From NCBI RefSeq assembly GCF_039592695.1, contig NZ_JBBUTK010000003.1, positions 524,503 to 588,502 on the forward strand: DNA of 64,000 nt, given 5' to 3'. Positions within the stretch are counted from its first letter, which is position 1. Every line of letters starts with the position of its first letter. The notes beneath the pieces were generated by a model that was not told the origin of the DNA, ran no database searches, and saw only the letters and a program-made list of their open reading frames with translations. The position numbers and the translations under genes are program-made. Origin of the DNA: Flagellimonas_A sp039592695 (GTDB lineage Bacteria; Bacteroidota; Bacteroidia; Flavobacteriales; Flavobacteriaceae). Positions 42,051-50,762 of the stretch are shown piece after piece.

Positions 42051-42797
42051 ATGTCGACCATTGCTATTTCTACCGCCGCTTGGGCCATGGCCTATACCGC
42101 CATTTTTCTTTTGGGCATTTCAAAATCTGGTCTGAAAGGGCTCTCCATTTTTAATGTAACGCTATTGGCGCTTGCTTTCGGAGCACGGGAGTCTACAGGA
42201 ATAATGATGCCGCTGCTTTTGGTGGGTGATGTATTTGCCGTGATTTATTACAACCGCCATACCCAATGGAAATATATCATACGCTTTATGCCATGGATGA
42301 TTACCGGAATTCTGATCGGAGTATGGATTGGGAAAGAGCTGCCCGAAACCCAGTTCAAAATCGGAATGGTCATTGTCATTTTTATCAGCTTGGCCCTTTT
42401 GGTTTATTGGGATAGACGAAAATCAAAGTCTGTACCCACGCACTGGAGCTTTGCGGGAAGCATCGGTGTTTTGGCCGGTATTTGCACCATGATCGGTAAT
42501 TTGGCTGGGGCGTTTACCAACATTTTCTTTTTGGCCATGCGCCTGCCCAAAAATGAATTTGTGGGTACTGCGGCATGGCTGTTCTTGATTACCAATGCCT
42601 TTAAAATGCCCTTTCACATCTGGGTCTGGAAAACCATTTCTTGGGAAACCTTAATCATAGATCTAAAGTTGTTGCCCGCCATTTTTGCTGGTTTGGTCTT
42701 GGGTGTGTTCTTGGTAAAGATCATCAATGAAAAACAATACCGGCAGTTTGTCTTGGTGGTGACCGCGATTGGGGCTGTGGTGATATTGTTCAGGTAG
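42051..42797 (+). CDS. TauE/SafE family sulfite exporter-like permease
   Basis: A 248-residue protein with about seven or eight hydrophobic segments. The repeated motif pair GISKSGLKGLSIFNVTLLAL and AGICTMIGNLAGAFTNIFFLAMRLPKNEFVGTAAW is characteristic. Family members export sulfite, sulfoacetate or related organosulfur anions. It is divergent from the SSS symporter; no sulfur genes adjoin, so substrate is open. Confidence 0.86.
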   Translation: MSTIAISTAAWAMAYTAIFLLGISKSGLKGLSIFNVTLLALAFGARESTGIMMPLLLVGDVFAVIYYNRHTQWKYIIRFMPWMITGILIGVWIGKELPETQFKIGMVIVIFISLALLVYWDRRKSKSVPTHWSFAGSIGVLAGICTMIGNLAGAFTNIFFLAMRLPKNEFVGTAAWLFLITNAFKMPFHIWVWKTISWETLIIDLKLLPAIFAGLVLGVFLVKIINEKQYRQFVLVVTAIGAVVILFR

Positions 42798-42854
42798 TGC
42801 AAGCCTTTCTGTTTTGTTAAGTATTTGTTAATTCTAACTATTTGAAATATCTTC

Positions 42855-43058
42855 ATGCCTGTGAATCAATCATTTATTCCGATGAAAGCCAAAGAAAATG
42901 TAACCGCTGCACGAATTCTTACCGCTGCCCTACTGTTCAGTATTGCAGTTTTGGCCTATACAGTACATAGGGAGTATTCAGAGGAAATCTCAGATCACAT
43001 TGAAAAAACTGTTGTTGAGCTTTTGCCTGATATGGAGAATAGTCTGGCAAAACTATAA
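42855..43058 (+). CDS. 67-residue single-pass membrane protein
   Basis: A short frame with one hydrophobic helix (ILTAALLFSIAVLAYTV) and an acidic C-terminal tail (EEISDHIEKTVVELLPDMENSLAKL). ATG 42882 is an alternative start. It stands alone between the TauE/SafE gene and the tRNA terminator; no function is recognised. Confidence 0.5.
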   Translation: MPVNQSFIPMKAKENVTAARILTAALLFSIAVLAYTVHREYSEEISDHIEKTVVELLPDMENSLAKL

Positions 43059-43065
43059 TCTAAAC

Positions 43066-43094
43066 AAAAATCAAGCCCCACTTTCGCAGGGCTT
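43066..43094 (-). terminator. Terminator downstream of the tRNA gene
   Basis: AAGCCC (43073–43078) pairs with GGGCTT (43089–43094). On the minus strand the stem is followed by GATTTTTG, a T-rich tract running out of the tRNA transcript. Confidence 0.65.
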
Positions 43095-43098
43095 ATAC

Positions 43099-43175
43099 TG
43101 GTGGTCCCACCTGGGCTCGAACCAGGGACCCCTTGATTATGAGTCAAGTGCTCTAACCAGCTGAGCTATAGGACC
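43099..43175 (-). tRNA. tRNA with CAT anticodon, probably tRNA-Ile2 (tRNA-Met possible)
   Basis: A complete 77-nt cloverleaf with encoded CCA: acceptor GGTCCTA/TGGGACC, D arm GCTCAGCTGGTTAGAGC, anticodon loop CTCATAA closed by CTTGA/TCAAG, and T arm with GGTTCGAGCC. The C4–G69 and C5–G68 pairs and discriminator A are features that lysidine synthase TilS uses to recognise tRNA-Ile2. That favours isoleucine (AUA) over elongator methionine. It is not the initiator, because the acceptor has a paired first position. Confidence 0.85.
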
Positions 43176-43282
43176 CTGTCGCTTTAGCGACAAAACTCAA
43201 AATCCAAATCCCAAAATGAGAAATGTTTTTGAGGATGGCAAAATTAAGCTATTCTTCCGATATTTCTAATGGATTCCAATTT

Positions 43283-43705
43283 TTAAGCCCCCTCTCCTTT
43301 GGGGAGAGGGGCTTCTTGGCACAATTCCACCAACACCCCATTTGTGGTTTTTGGATGCAAAAAAGCCACCAACTTATTGTCTGCTCCTTTTTTTGGGGTT
43401 TCGTTCAATATGGTGAACCCTTCCCCTTTTAATCTTTTGATTTCACCCACAATATCATCCACAGCAAAGGCAACATGGTGTATGCCCTGCCCCTTTTTCT
43501 CCAAAAATTTTGCAATGGGGCTATCGGGGTTGGTCGCTTCCAGCAGTTCGATCTTATTGGGGCCATTTTTGAAAAAAGAGGTGCGTACCCCTTCGCTGGC
43601 CACTTCTTCTATTTTGTAATGGGGCCTGCCCAACAATTTTTCGAACAGATTGTTTGAGGCTTCCAAATCATTCACGGCAATACCGATGTGCTCTATTTTC
43701 TTCAT
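43283..43705 (-). CDS. mce: Methylmalonyl-CoA epimerase
   Basis: A 140-residue VOC-superfamily enzyme from ATG 43705 (MKKIEHIGIAVNDLEASN). Metal ligands are in the usual places: His in IEHIGIAV, Glu in KIELLEATN, His in GIHHVAFAV and Glu in GVLVELCQ. It interconverts (R)- and (S)-methylmalonyl-CoA in the propionate/succinate route. The last ten residues, EAPLPKGEGA, are encoded by a palindromic repeat (43288–43312) and lie beyond the normal family end. Confidence 0.92.
   Translation of the reverse strand: MKKIEHIGIAVNDLEASNNLFEKLLGRPHYKIEEVASEGVRTSFFKNGPNKIELLEATNPDSPIAKFLEKKGQGIHHVAFAVDDIVGEIKRLKGEGFTILNETPKKGADNKLVAFLHPKTTNGVLVELCQEAPLPKGEGA
43288..43312. repeat. C/G-rich palindrome inside the 3' end of mce
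   Basis: CCCCTCTCC (43289–43297) pairs with GGAGAGGGG (43303–43311). The CCCCTC-loop-GAGGGG style resembles the repeats at 57678–57757, and here it is translated as the tail of the epimerase. Confidence 0.65.
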
Positions 43706-43783
43706 TTGCATGAAATTACTAAAGTTAGCCCCAATTTAACCACTCCTAAATTATCAAATGATGAGTTTGGTCATTAATTGGCT

Positions 43784-43791
43784 TATTTTTG
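43784..43791 (+). promoter_or_regulatory. TAnnTTTG box abutting the rbfA start codon
   Basis: TATTTTTG at 43784–43791 matches the -7 consensus perfectly and ends 4 bp before the ATG, so transcription would start at or almost at the start codon. Confidence 0.4.
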
Positions 43792-43795
43792 CAAG

Positions 43796-44188
43796 ATGGA
43801 AACGCAACGACAGAAAAAAATAGCGGGTATCTTACAGCAAGACCTCGCCGAAATATTGCAACGGGCCGCCACAGATGGTGGTATGAAGGGCGTTCTTATC
43901 AGCGTTTCAAAGGTGAATGTGACCGCCGACCTTTCCATTGCAAAGGTGTACATCAGTATTTTTCCTTCGGATAAAGGGACAGAATTATTGGACGGCATCA
44001 AATCAAACGAACCCTTGATCAAACACCAGCTGGCCCAGCGCACGCGCCATCAAATGCGCCGCGTACCAGAGCTGATATTTTATTTGGATGATTCTCTTGA
44101 CTACATAGAAGACATCGAAAAATCATTGAAGGGCAATGAAAATCCACTTGAAAATCGCGACCTTCTGGATAAGCGAAAGAAAAAATAG
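43796..44188 (+). CDS. rbfA: Ribosome-binding factor A
   Basis: A 130-residue KH-like protein from ATG 43796 (METQRQKKIAGILQQDLAEIL). It shows VLISVSKVNVTADLSIAKVYISIF and the C-terminal HQMRRVPELIFYLDDSLDYIEDIEKSL, the family hallmark. It assists late maturation of the 30S subunit. The next gene starts 2 bp after its stop. Confidence 0.93.
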   Translation: METQRQKKIAGILQQDLAEILQRAATDGGMKGVLISVSKVNVTADLSIAKVYISIFPSDKGTELLDGIKSNEPLIKHQLAQRTRHQMRRVPELIFYLDDSLDYIEDIEKSLKGNENPLENRDLLDKRKKK

Positions 44189-44190
44189 CT

Positions 44191-45399
44191 TTGAATTTTC
44201 CATTGTACATCGCCAAGCGGTATCTACGCTCTAAAAGCAGCCAAAATGCGGTGAACATTATCAATTTTATCACTTTTTTGGTGATTGTCATCGGGTCGGC
44301 AGCCTTGTTTATTGTTCTCTCTGCTTTTGCGGGATTGAAGACTTTTAGTCTACAGTTTACCAACAGCTTTGACCCTGACCTAAAAGCGATGCCTGTGACC
44401 GGGAAGGTTTTTTCCCTTTCCCCACAAGAGGAAACCGAATTGGGCAACATTGGCGAGGTCACTCATTTTTCAAAAGAGCTGGAAGAGCGCGTATACCTCT
44501 CGTTTAAAGACAAGGGTGATATTGTTGATATCAAGGGGGTAGATGAGAATTATCGAAAGACCACAGGTATTGACAGTACGATATATTTTGGTAATTGGGG
44601 CGTGAATGGGCAGAGCGCGGTCATGGGTATCGGTATCAGTAATTCACTGGGCATTCCTGTCGGCAACTATCAAAACCCCATGGTGGTCTTGGCCCCAAAA
44701 CCGGGCAAAGGTTCTGTTTCATCGCAATCGCTCAATTCAAAGCCCTATACAGAACTGCCCCTCGTTTTGAGCGGTGTGTACGCCATTGAAGACAATCTCG
44801 ACAAAAAGTATGTTTTTGTTTCCCTTCCTCTGGTTCAAAATCTTCTGCAAAAAGACGATGGCGAGATTTCAGGCATTAATTTCAAACTGAACCCTAGTGT
44901 TGATTTAGAGGAAGTCCGCACAGCCATAAAAAACATCTTGGGCGAAAAAGTGGTTGTACTGAGTCGACGTGAGCTCAACGGGACACTATACCGTATGCTG
45001 AACACAGAAAATTTGGCCACCTACCTTATTTTTACATTGGTGCTCATTATCGCCCTGTTCAACGTGGTCGGGGCCATTATCATGATGATTTTGGACAAAC
45101 AACAAAATTCAAAAACACTCTTCAGTCTGGGCACGACCATCAAAGAACTTCGAAGAATTTATTTTGTTCAGGGCGTTTTGGTGACCTCGTTGGGTGGGCT
45201 TATCGGTGTCATCATAGGTTCATTGCTGATTGTTTCACAATTGGCTTTCGGCTGGCTTAAAATCACCCCTTCTCTGGCTTACCCAGTAGAATATGGTGTG
45301 ATGAATGTTGTCATCGTTTTGGCAACGATTGTGGTGTTGGGGGTCATTTCTTCAAAGATTGCCAGTAGTCGGGTATCAAAAAAACTGGTGTCTTTCTAG
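44191..45399 (+). CDS. ABC transporter permease, LolC/LolE-like (FtsX domain)
   Basis: A 402-residue inner-membrane protein starting at TTG 44191 (MNFPLYIAKRYLRSKSSQNAVN). TM1 (about 24–48) is followed by a large periplasmic domain and then three helices, with the FtsX-type segment NVVGAIIMMILDKQQNSKTLFSLGTTIKELRRIYFVQG between TM2 and TM3. This is the layout of lipoprotein-releasing LolC/E subunits. The ATPase partner is not adjacent. A TTG start, 2 bp after rbfA, implies translational coupling. It overlaps convergent dusB by 4 bp. Confidence 0.87.
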   Translation: MNFPLYIAKRYLRSKSSQNAVNIINFITFLVIVIGSAALFIVLSAFAGLKTFSLQFTNSFDPDLKAMPVTGKVFSLSPQEETELGNIGEVTHFSKELEERVYLSFKDKGDIVDIKGVDENYRKTTGIDSTIYFGNWGVNGQSAVMGIGISNSLGIPVGNYQNPMVVLAPKPGKGSVSSQSLNSKPYTELPLVLSGVYAIEDNLDKKYVFVSLPLVQNLLQKDDGEISGINFKLNPSVDLEEVRTAIKNILGEKVVVLSRRELNGTLYRMLNTENLATYLIFTLVLIIALFNVVGAIIMMILDKQQNSKTLFSLGTTIKELRRIYFVQGVLVTSLGGLIGVIIGSLLIVSQLAFGWLKITPSLAYPVEYGVMNVVIVLATIVVLGVISSKIASSRVSKKLVSF

Positions 45400-46388
45400 G
45401 CGAATTGAAAATTTCCGAACTTTTCGAGAACCTCATCAAAAGCGGCGAACACATCAATTGCTTCGTCACTGGTCACCATTTTCATTCGGTATTCCTTAAA
45501 GTGTGGAATGCCCTTAAAATAGTTGGTATAATGCCTTCGGGTCTCGAACACGCCCAATTTTTCGCCCTTCCAATCGATGGCCATCTGCAAATGGCGACGG
45601 GCCGCCTCAACACGTTCTTCCATGGTTGGGGGGTCTAAGTGCCGGCCTGTTTCAAAATAATGTTTCACTTGGTTGAAGAACCAAGGGTTGCCAATACTTG
45701 CCCTGCCTATCATAGCACCATCAAGTCCGTAATCATCACGCATTCTCATTGCAGCCTCAGGGGTATCCACATCGCCATTACCAAAAACGGGAATGTGCAT
45801 TCTTTGATTGTTTTTGACCTCAGCAATAGGTTTCCAGTTAGCTTCACCTTTGTACATCTGAACCCTTGTTCTTCCATGAATGGAAATGGCCTGAATGCCC
45901 ACATCTTGAAGGCGTTCGGCAACCTCAACTATTTTTATGGAATTGTGGTCCCACCCCAAGCGGGTCTTTACGGTCACCGGAAGCTTGGTGCGCTTCACCA
46001 TGGCCTCGGTCAATTTGACCATCAAGGGAATGTCGCGAAGAATACCTGCCCCAGCATTTTTACAGACCACTTTTTTTACCGGGCAACCAAAATTGATGTC
46101 GATGATGTCTGGGTTGGATTTCTCAACGATATCAATGGCTTGCAACATCGAATCCATTTCGGCCCCAAAGATTTGGATGCCCACGGGGCGTTCTTTTTCG
46201 TAAATGTCCAATTTGATGACGCTTTTTGCGGCATCGCGAATCAATCCTTCAGAAGAAATGAACTCGGTGTACACCACATCGGCCCCGTTCTCTTTGCAAA
46301 GCGCACGGAAGGGTGGGTCGCTGACATCTTCCATAGGGGCCAAAAGCAACGGAAAATCAGGCAGTTCTATGTTTCCTATTTTGGGCAA
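45396..46388 (-). CDS. dusB: tRNA-dihydrouridine synthase B
   Basis: A flavin TIM-barrel enzyme reducing uridines in the tRNA D-loop. Landmarks are LLAPMEDVSDPPFRAL, IDINFGCPVKKVVCKNAGAG with the catalytic Cys, and ISIHGRTRVQMYKGEANW. There is no ATG. TTG 46388 (giving MPKIGNIELPDFPLLLAP, 330 residues) matches the usual family N-terminus and is preferred to TTG 46412, which lies within a TAATTTTG promoter-like box on the minus strand. Confidence 0.92.
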   Translation of the reverse strand: MPKIGNIELPDFPLLLAPMEDVSDPPFRALCKENGADVVYTEFISSEGLIRDAAKSVIKLDIYEKERPVGIQIFGAEMDSMLQAIDIVEKSNPDIIDINFGCPVKKVVCKNAGAGILRDIPLMVKLTEAMVKRTKLPVTVKTRLGWDHNSIKIVEVAERLQDVGIQAISIHGRTRVQMYKGEANWKPIAEVKNNQRMHIPVFGNGDVDTPEAAMRMRDDYGLDGAMIGRASIGNPWFFNQVKHYFETGRHLDPPTMEERVEAARRHLQMAIDWKGEKLGVFETRRHYTNYFKGIPHFKEYRMKMVTSDEAIDVFAAFDEVLEKFGNFQFA

Positions 46389-46442
46389 ACCATTTTCTTT
46401 TTCGGACAGCAAAATTACAAAATTGCCAAAAAGAAGGGCAAA

Positions 46443-48860
46443 TCATTGATTTTCAAGTCGTTCACGTTCTTTCTTTTCAATGGTCCGCTCGTTGTCTTCG
46501 AGTCTGAAATTGCCGAAGTTATAGGTGAACCCAAACCTGACGAACTGGGTCTCAGGCTGTGAAAAATAGAAATTGTCTTGGTTCAGGTATTGAGAGGTGT
46601 AGGTGCCGTTTGCTTTGCCCAAAAGGTCCTCTGCAGCAATGGATATTACGGCGCGGTTGTTCCAAAACGATTTTCTGAGGCCAAGCGTCAGATTCGTGGT
46701 AGGTGATTGTACGTACGAACCGAAGAGATATTTTGAAAAATGGGTGAACGTGACCTCTCCTGTAAAACTTCCATCTTCTGAAAGAGTGAGGTAATTGGCC
46801 AAGTATACGTAAAAGCCCTCAATGCTATTAGTCGCGGGGATGTCGCCACTCTCCACTGCCAAAAAAGTTTCATCCTCGTGAAAAATAGAAGTATAGGCGT
46901 ACAAAAACCAAGGATTGGCAATACTCTTGCTCAATGTAAAGTCAATGCCGTATGATGTGCTTTCCAAAACATTTTGCTTCAACTGTCGCAGCACCAACAA
47001 ATTGTTGTCTTGAAATACCAAGTCGCTGATGTAGTTGCCATTATCGCGATAATACAGATCAAAGAAAAACTCGTTGTTCAGGGTATAGTTGAGGTTGAAG
47101 TTATTGGTGAAGTTGGGCTGTAACCTTGGGTTACCGTCCTCAAAATCATTTTCGTTATAGAAAAATCGAAACGGATTCAAATCATTGTACCTTGGCCGTG
47201 CCACGCCCCTATCGTAATCAAATGAAAAGCTATGGCTTTCTGATGCCGTGAACAGCACATTCAAAGAAGGAAAAACACTCAAAAAATCTTGTGAATTGAC
47301 CACGTCAAGGGTGCGTGAAATGCCTTCGGCATTGGTTTGTTCGCCCCTGACCCCGGCTTTGACCGACCATTTTTCCCAACTCTTCAAGATGCTCACATAG
47401 GCCGCATAAATCGATTCATTGTACTCAAAATCATCAGACAGTGAGCTATCGACTACATCGCTGTTGCCCAAAAAATTGGAATACAAAATGCTGTTCTGAG
47501 AATCGATAGTCGAAACTTTCAGGCCTGTCTCCAACGATGTTGTTCCAAATGGAAAGTACAAATCGGCCTGGCCGGTCAAAATTTGAATGTCTTGATTTGC
47601 ATCGGTCCGAAACCCAAAGCTTCTTGAAAAACCTCCCGTTGCATCAAAATAATCTGAAAGAATGTTTTGTGTGGATGCTTTGCCATAATCGGTGTAATGC
47701 GCATTGAGCGACAATTGGGCGCCTTCTTTTTTGAATTTGTGCATATAGTTCACATCAAAAGCGAGGTTGGTGCGGTCGCGTCTTCCTGAATTGTCGGTCA
47801 CAAAGGTGGAATCCAACTGGTTTTGCCCGTCGAGTATTACAGCGTCCAGATTTCTTCGCCATTCTTGATCTGGATTAAAAGACAGGTTTGATGTCAGATT
47901 CAGGCTGTTTCTACCGTCAATATCATAATCAGCTATAACTGTAGCGGTATGGATCTGCGAATCGGTAATCTGTTCATCATCTGTCGACCATCTTGAAAAA
48001 ACATCGTTGCTGTCATTGATAAAATTGATGCCCTTGTCGACCTGTAGAGACTCTTTTTTTGGATTGAAAGAATAGTTGCCAAAAAGGCTCAGCTTGTCTG
48101 TTTTGAAATAATGGCTCGTGCCGATGACATATTTGGGAAATATGGCTTGGGTAAAACTCCCGTTGACACTGCCCTTGTAGCCCGGTATGATGTTCTTGCT
48201 GGTAACAATGTTCAATATCGGTCCGCCCTCGGCATCGTAGCGCGCAGGTGGGTTGGCAACCACTTCAACGGATTTGATGTTCGTTCCCGATAATCCTTCC
48301 AGTAAGTCTTTCACTTCCTGACCTGACAATTGCACTTTTCTGTCGTTTAGATATACCGTGGCCGATTGCCCCTTGATCTGAAGGTCTTCTTGATTGACAA
48401 TGACCCCAGGTGTGCTTCTCAAAATATCCCAAGAACTGCCTTGTGAAACGACCGTGTTCTCGACGTTGAAGACCAATCGATCCGAAAGTCGTTCGAGGGT
48501 CGGGCGCTTTGCGGTCACCACCACTTCATCCAAAGTCTGGGCAGCTGCGGGAATGATCAATGCGCCCAGCGATATATCGTTCTTGACGTCCAAAGCCAAG
48601 GGTTTTGAAGCACGCCCCACATAACTGGCCTGCAACAGATAGAGGCTGGGGGCGATGTCTTCAAGATTAAAAATGCCCTGCTCATCAGCTGAAGTACCCT
48701 GCACAAATGTGGAATCTGTAGCGTTCAACAACAAGATATTGGCAAAAGCCACTACCTCGTTACTGTCGTCAATTACTTTGCCCTTTATGGAGAAGGTCTG
48801 GGCAGAAATGCTAGAAATGGCAAAAGCCGCTAATACGAAACAGCGCAGCAGTGGTTTCAT
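46443..48860 (-). CDS. Outer-membrane TonB-dependent-type beta-barrel protein
   Basis: An 805-residue protein with a signal peptide, a carboxypeptidase-regulatory-like domain (about 24–95), a plug domain (STPGVIVNQEDLQIKGQSATVYLN) and a C-terminal barrel of OMP_b-brl_3 type ending FVRFGFTYNFGNFRLEDNE. The chain does not finish with the usual terminal aromatic, as about 15 charged residues follow (ERTIEKKERERLENQ). No SusD partner is adjacent. Such barrels import siderophores, peptides or other bulky nutrients; the substrate is unknown. Confidence 0.87.
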   Translation of the reverse strand: MKPLLRCFVLAAFAISSISAQTFSIKGKVIDDSNEVVAFANILLLNATDSTFVQGTSADEQGIFNLEDIAPSLYLLQASYVGRASKPLALDVKNDISLGALIIPAAAQTLDEVVVTAKRPTLERLSDRLVFNVENTVVSQGSSWDILRSTPGVIVNQEDLQIKGQSATVYLNDRKVQLSGQEVKDLLEGLSGTNIKSVEVVANPPARYDAEGGPILNIVTSKNIIPGYKGSVNGSFTQAIFPKYVIGTSHYFKTDKLSLFGNYSFNPKKESLQVDKGINFINDSNDVFSRWSTDDEQITDSQIHTATVIADYDIDGRNSLNLTSNLSFNPDQEWRRNLDAVILDGQNQLDSTFVTDNSGRRDRTNLAFDVNYMHKFKKEGAQLSLNAHYTDYGKASTQNILSDYFDATGGFSRSFGFRTDANQDIQILTGQADLYFPFGTTSLETGLKVSTIDSQNSILYSNFLGNSDVVDSSLSDDFEYNESIYAAYVSILKSWEKWSVKAGVRGEQTNAEGISRTLDVVNSQDFLSVFPSLNVLFTASESHSFSFDYDRGVARPRYNDLNPFRFFYNENDFEDGNPRLQPNFTNNFNLNYTLNNEFFFDLYYRDNGNYISDLVFQDNNLLVLRQLKQNVLESTSYGIDFTLSKSIANPWFLYAYTSIFHEDETFLAVESGDIPATNSIEGFYVYLANYLTLSEDGSFTGEVTFTHFSKYLFGSYVQSPTTNLTLGLRKSFWNNRAVISIAAEDLLGKANGTYTSQYLNQDNFYFSQPETQFVRFGFTYNFGNFRLEDNERTIEKKERERLENQ

Positions 48861-48949
48861 TCATCGTTTGGGTTGTAGGCAAATCTAACGATTTATTTGC
48901 GAGGCTATTGTTAAAGCAATAAAAGACCCCTCTGGGCCTTCAAAAGAAG

Positions 48950-48957
48950 TATATTTG
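48950..48957 (+). promoter_or_regulatory. TAnnTTTG box close to the lepA start
   Basis: TATATTTG at 48950–48957 matches the -7 consensus exactly, ending 8 bp before the lepA ATG, which would give a very short leader. Confidence 0.4.
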
Positions 48958-48965
48958 CAGTTCTT

Positions 48966-50762
48966 ATGAAAAAGATTCGAAATTTCTGCATTATTGCCCA
49001 TATCGACCATGGTAAAAGCACGTTGGCCGACCGATTATTGGATTATACAGGTTCTGTGACCGAACGCGAAAAAAAAGAGCAATTGCTCGACAGTATGGAC
49101 TTGGAGCGTGAACGCGGCATCACCATCAAGAGCCATGCGATTCAGATGGAATACCAATACGATGGCGACACCTATATCTTGAATCTTATCGATACTCCCG
49201 GGCACGTTGATTTTTCGTATGAGGTATCCCGTTCGATTGCGGCCTGCGAAGGGGCACTATTGGTGGTCGATGCAGCCCAGAGTATTCAGGCACAGACCAT
49301 TTCAAACCTGTATTTGGCTTTGGAAAATGATCTCGAAATCATTCCTGTGCTGAATAAGGTGGATCTGCCCAGTGCGAATCCTGAAGAGGTGACCGATGAT
49401 ATTGTTGATTTATTGGGATGCAAGCCCGAAGAGGTCATTCCTGCAAGCGCAAAAACCGGTATCGGTATAGATGACATTTTGAAAGCAATCATTGAACGAA
49501 TTCCGGCACCAGAAGGAAATGAAGAGGGGCCACTACAAGCCTTGGTCTTTGATTCAGTCTACAATCCCTTTCGGGGTGTCGAAACTTATTTCAGGGTGCT
49601 TAACGGATCTATCAAAAAAGGCCAGAAAATCAAGTTTATGGCCACGGGCAAAAGCTATTTTGCCGATGAGATCGGCACCTTGAAGTTGACACAACATCCC
49701 AAACAAGAAATAAAGACCGGTGATGTAGGCTATTTGATCACAGGCATCAAAGATGCGAGGGAGGTTAAGGTTGGGGATACCATCACTTTGTCAGAAAACC
49801 CGGCTACAGCGGCCATTTCTGGGTTTGAAGATGTAAAGCCGATGGTTTTTGCGGGAATTTATCCTGTTGATACCGAGGATTATGAAGAGCTGCGCTCTTC
49901 GATGGAAAAACTGCAACTGAACGATGCTTCTTTAGTGTTCACTCCCGAAAGCAGTGCGGCTCTTGGGTTCGGGTTCCGCTGTGGGTTTTTGGGGATGCTG
50001 CACATGGAAATCATTCAAGAGCGTTTGGAGCGCGAGTTTGATATGACCGTCATCACCACTGTGCCCAACGTGAGCTATCATGCTTTCACTACCAAAGACC
50101 CAGAAGAAGTGGTCACTGTAAACAACCCTTCCGATCTGCCCGACCCATCAACACTTGACCGCGTTGAAGAACCCTACATCAAGGCCACTATCATTACCAA
50201 GTCTGATTTTGTCGGCAATGTAATGTCGCTCTGTATTGACAAACGTGGCCAGATTACCAATCAGACCTATCTGACCACTGAGCGCGTTGAGCTTACTTTT
50301 GATATGCCCCTCGCCGAAATCGTTTTTGATTTTTACGACCGCCTAAAAACAGTTTCGAAAGGCTATGCGTCTTTTGACTATTCCCCCATTGGGATGCGTA
50401 CCTCAAAATTGGTTCGGGTAGACATCCTTCTGAATGCGCAACCCGTAGATGCCCTTTCTGCTCTGGTACATTTTGACAATGCCCATACGATAGGCAAGAG
50501 AATGTGCGAAAAACTAAAAGAACTCATTCCCAGACAGCAATTTGACATCCCTATTCAGGCAGCCATTGGCTCAAAAATAATCTCTCGTGAGACCATCAAG
50601 GCCTTGCGAAAAGACGTAACGGCAAAATGTTATGGGGGCGATATTTCACGAAAGAGAAAACTGCTCGAAAAACAGAAAAAGGGTAAAAAGCGTATGCGTC
50701 AGGTCGGTAATGTTGAGATTCCACAACAGGCCTTTATGGCGGTGCTCAAGTTGAACGATTAA
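48966..50762 (+). CDS. lepA: Translation elongation factor 4
   Basis: A 598-residue translational GTPase. G1 is AHIDHGKSTLADRLL, switch II DTPGHVDFSYEV, G4 NKVDLP and G5 SAKTG. The C-terminal domain unique to LepA includes TAKCYGGDISRKRKLLEKQKKGKKRM and RQVGNVEIPQQAFMAVLK. It acts on the ribosome during initiation or back-translocation. Its stop overlaps the convergent antiporter gene by 4 bp. Confidence 0.96.
   Translation: MKKIRNFCIIAHIDHGKSTLADRLLDYTGSVTEREKKEQLLDSMDLERERGITIKSHAIQMEYQYDGDTYILNLIDTPGHVDFSYEVSRSIAACEGALLVVDAAQSIQAQTISNLYLALENDLEIIPVLNKVDLPSANPEEVTDDIVDLLGCKPEEVIPASAKTGIGIDDILKAIIERIPAPEGNEEGPLQALVFDSVYNPFRGVETYFRVLNGSIKKGQKIKFMATGKSYFADEIGTLKLTQHPKQEIKTGDVGYLITGIKDAREVKVGDTITLSENPATAAISGFEDVKPMVFAGIYPVDTEDYEELRSSMEKLQLNDASLVFTPESSAALGFGFRCGFLGMLHMEIIQERLEREFDMTVITTVPNVSYHAFTTKDPEEVVTVNNPSDLPDPSTLDRVEEPYIKATIITKSDFVGNVMSLCIDKRGQITNQTYLTTERVELTFDMPLAEIVFDFYDRLKTVSKGYASFDYSPIGMRTSKLVRVDILLNAQPVDALSALVHFDNAHTIGKRMCEKLKELIPRQQFDIPIQAAIGSKIISRETIKALRKDVTAKCYGGDISRKRKLLEKQKKGKKRMRQVGNVEIPQQAFMAVLKLND

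Noticed and set aside
43099..43175. Initiator tRNA-fMet
   Set aside because: The first acceptor pair is a normal G–C and the anticodon stem lacks the three consecutive G–C pairs of the initiator.
45639..46562. 307-codon plus-strand frame
   Set aside because: Antisense shadow of dusB and the end of the barrel gene; dusB motifs on the other strand are unmistakable.
46443..48860. SusC/SusD polysaccharide utilisation locus
   Set aside because: No SusD-like lipoprotein or glycoside hydrolase adjoins the barrel gene.
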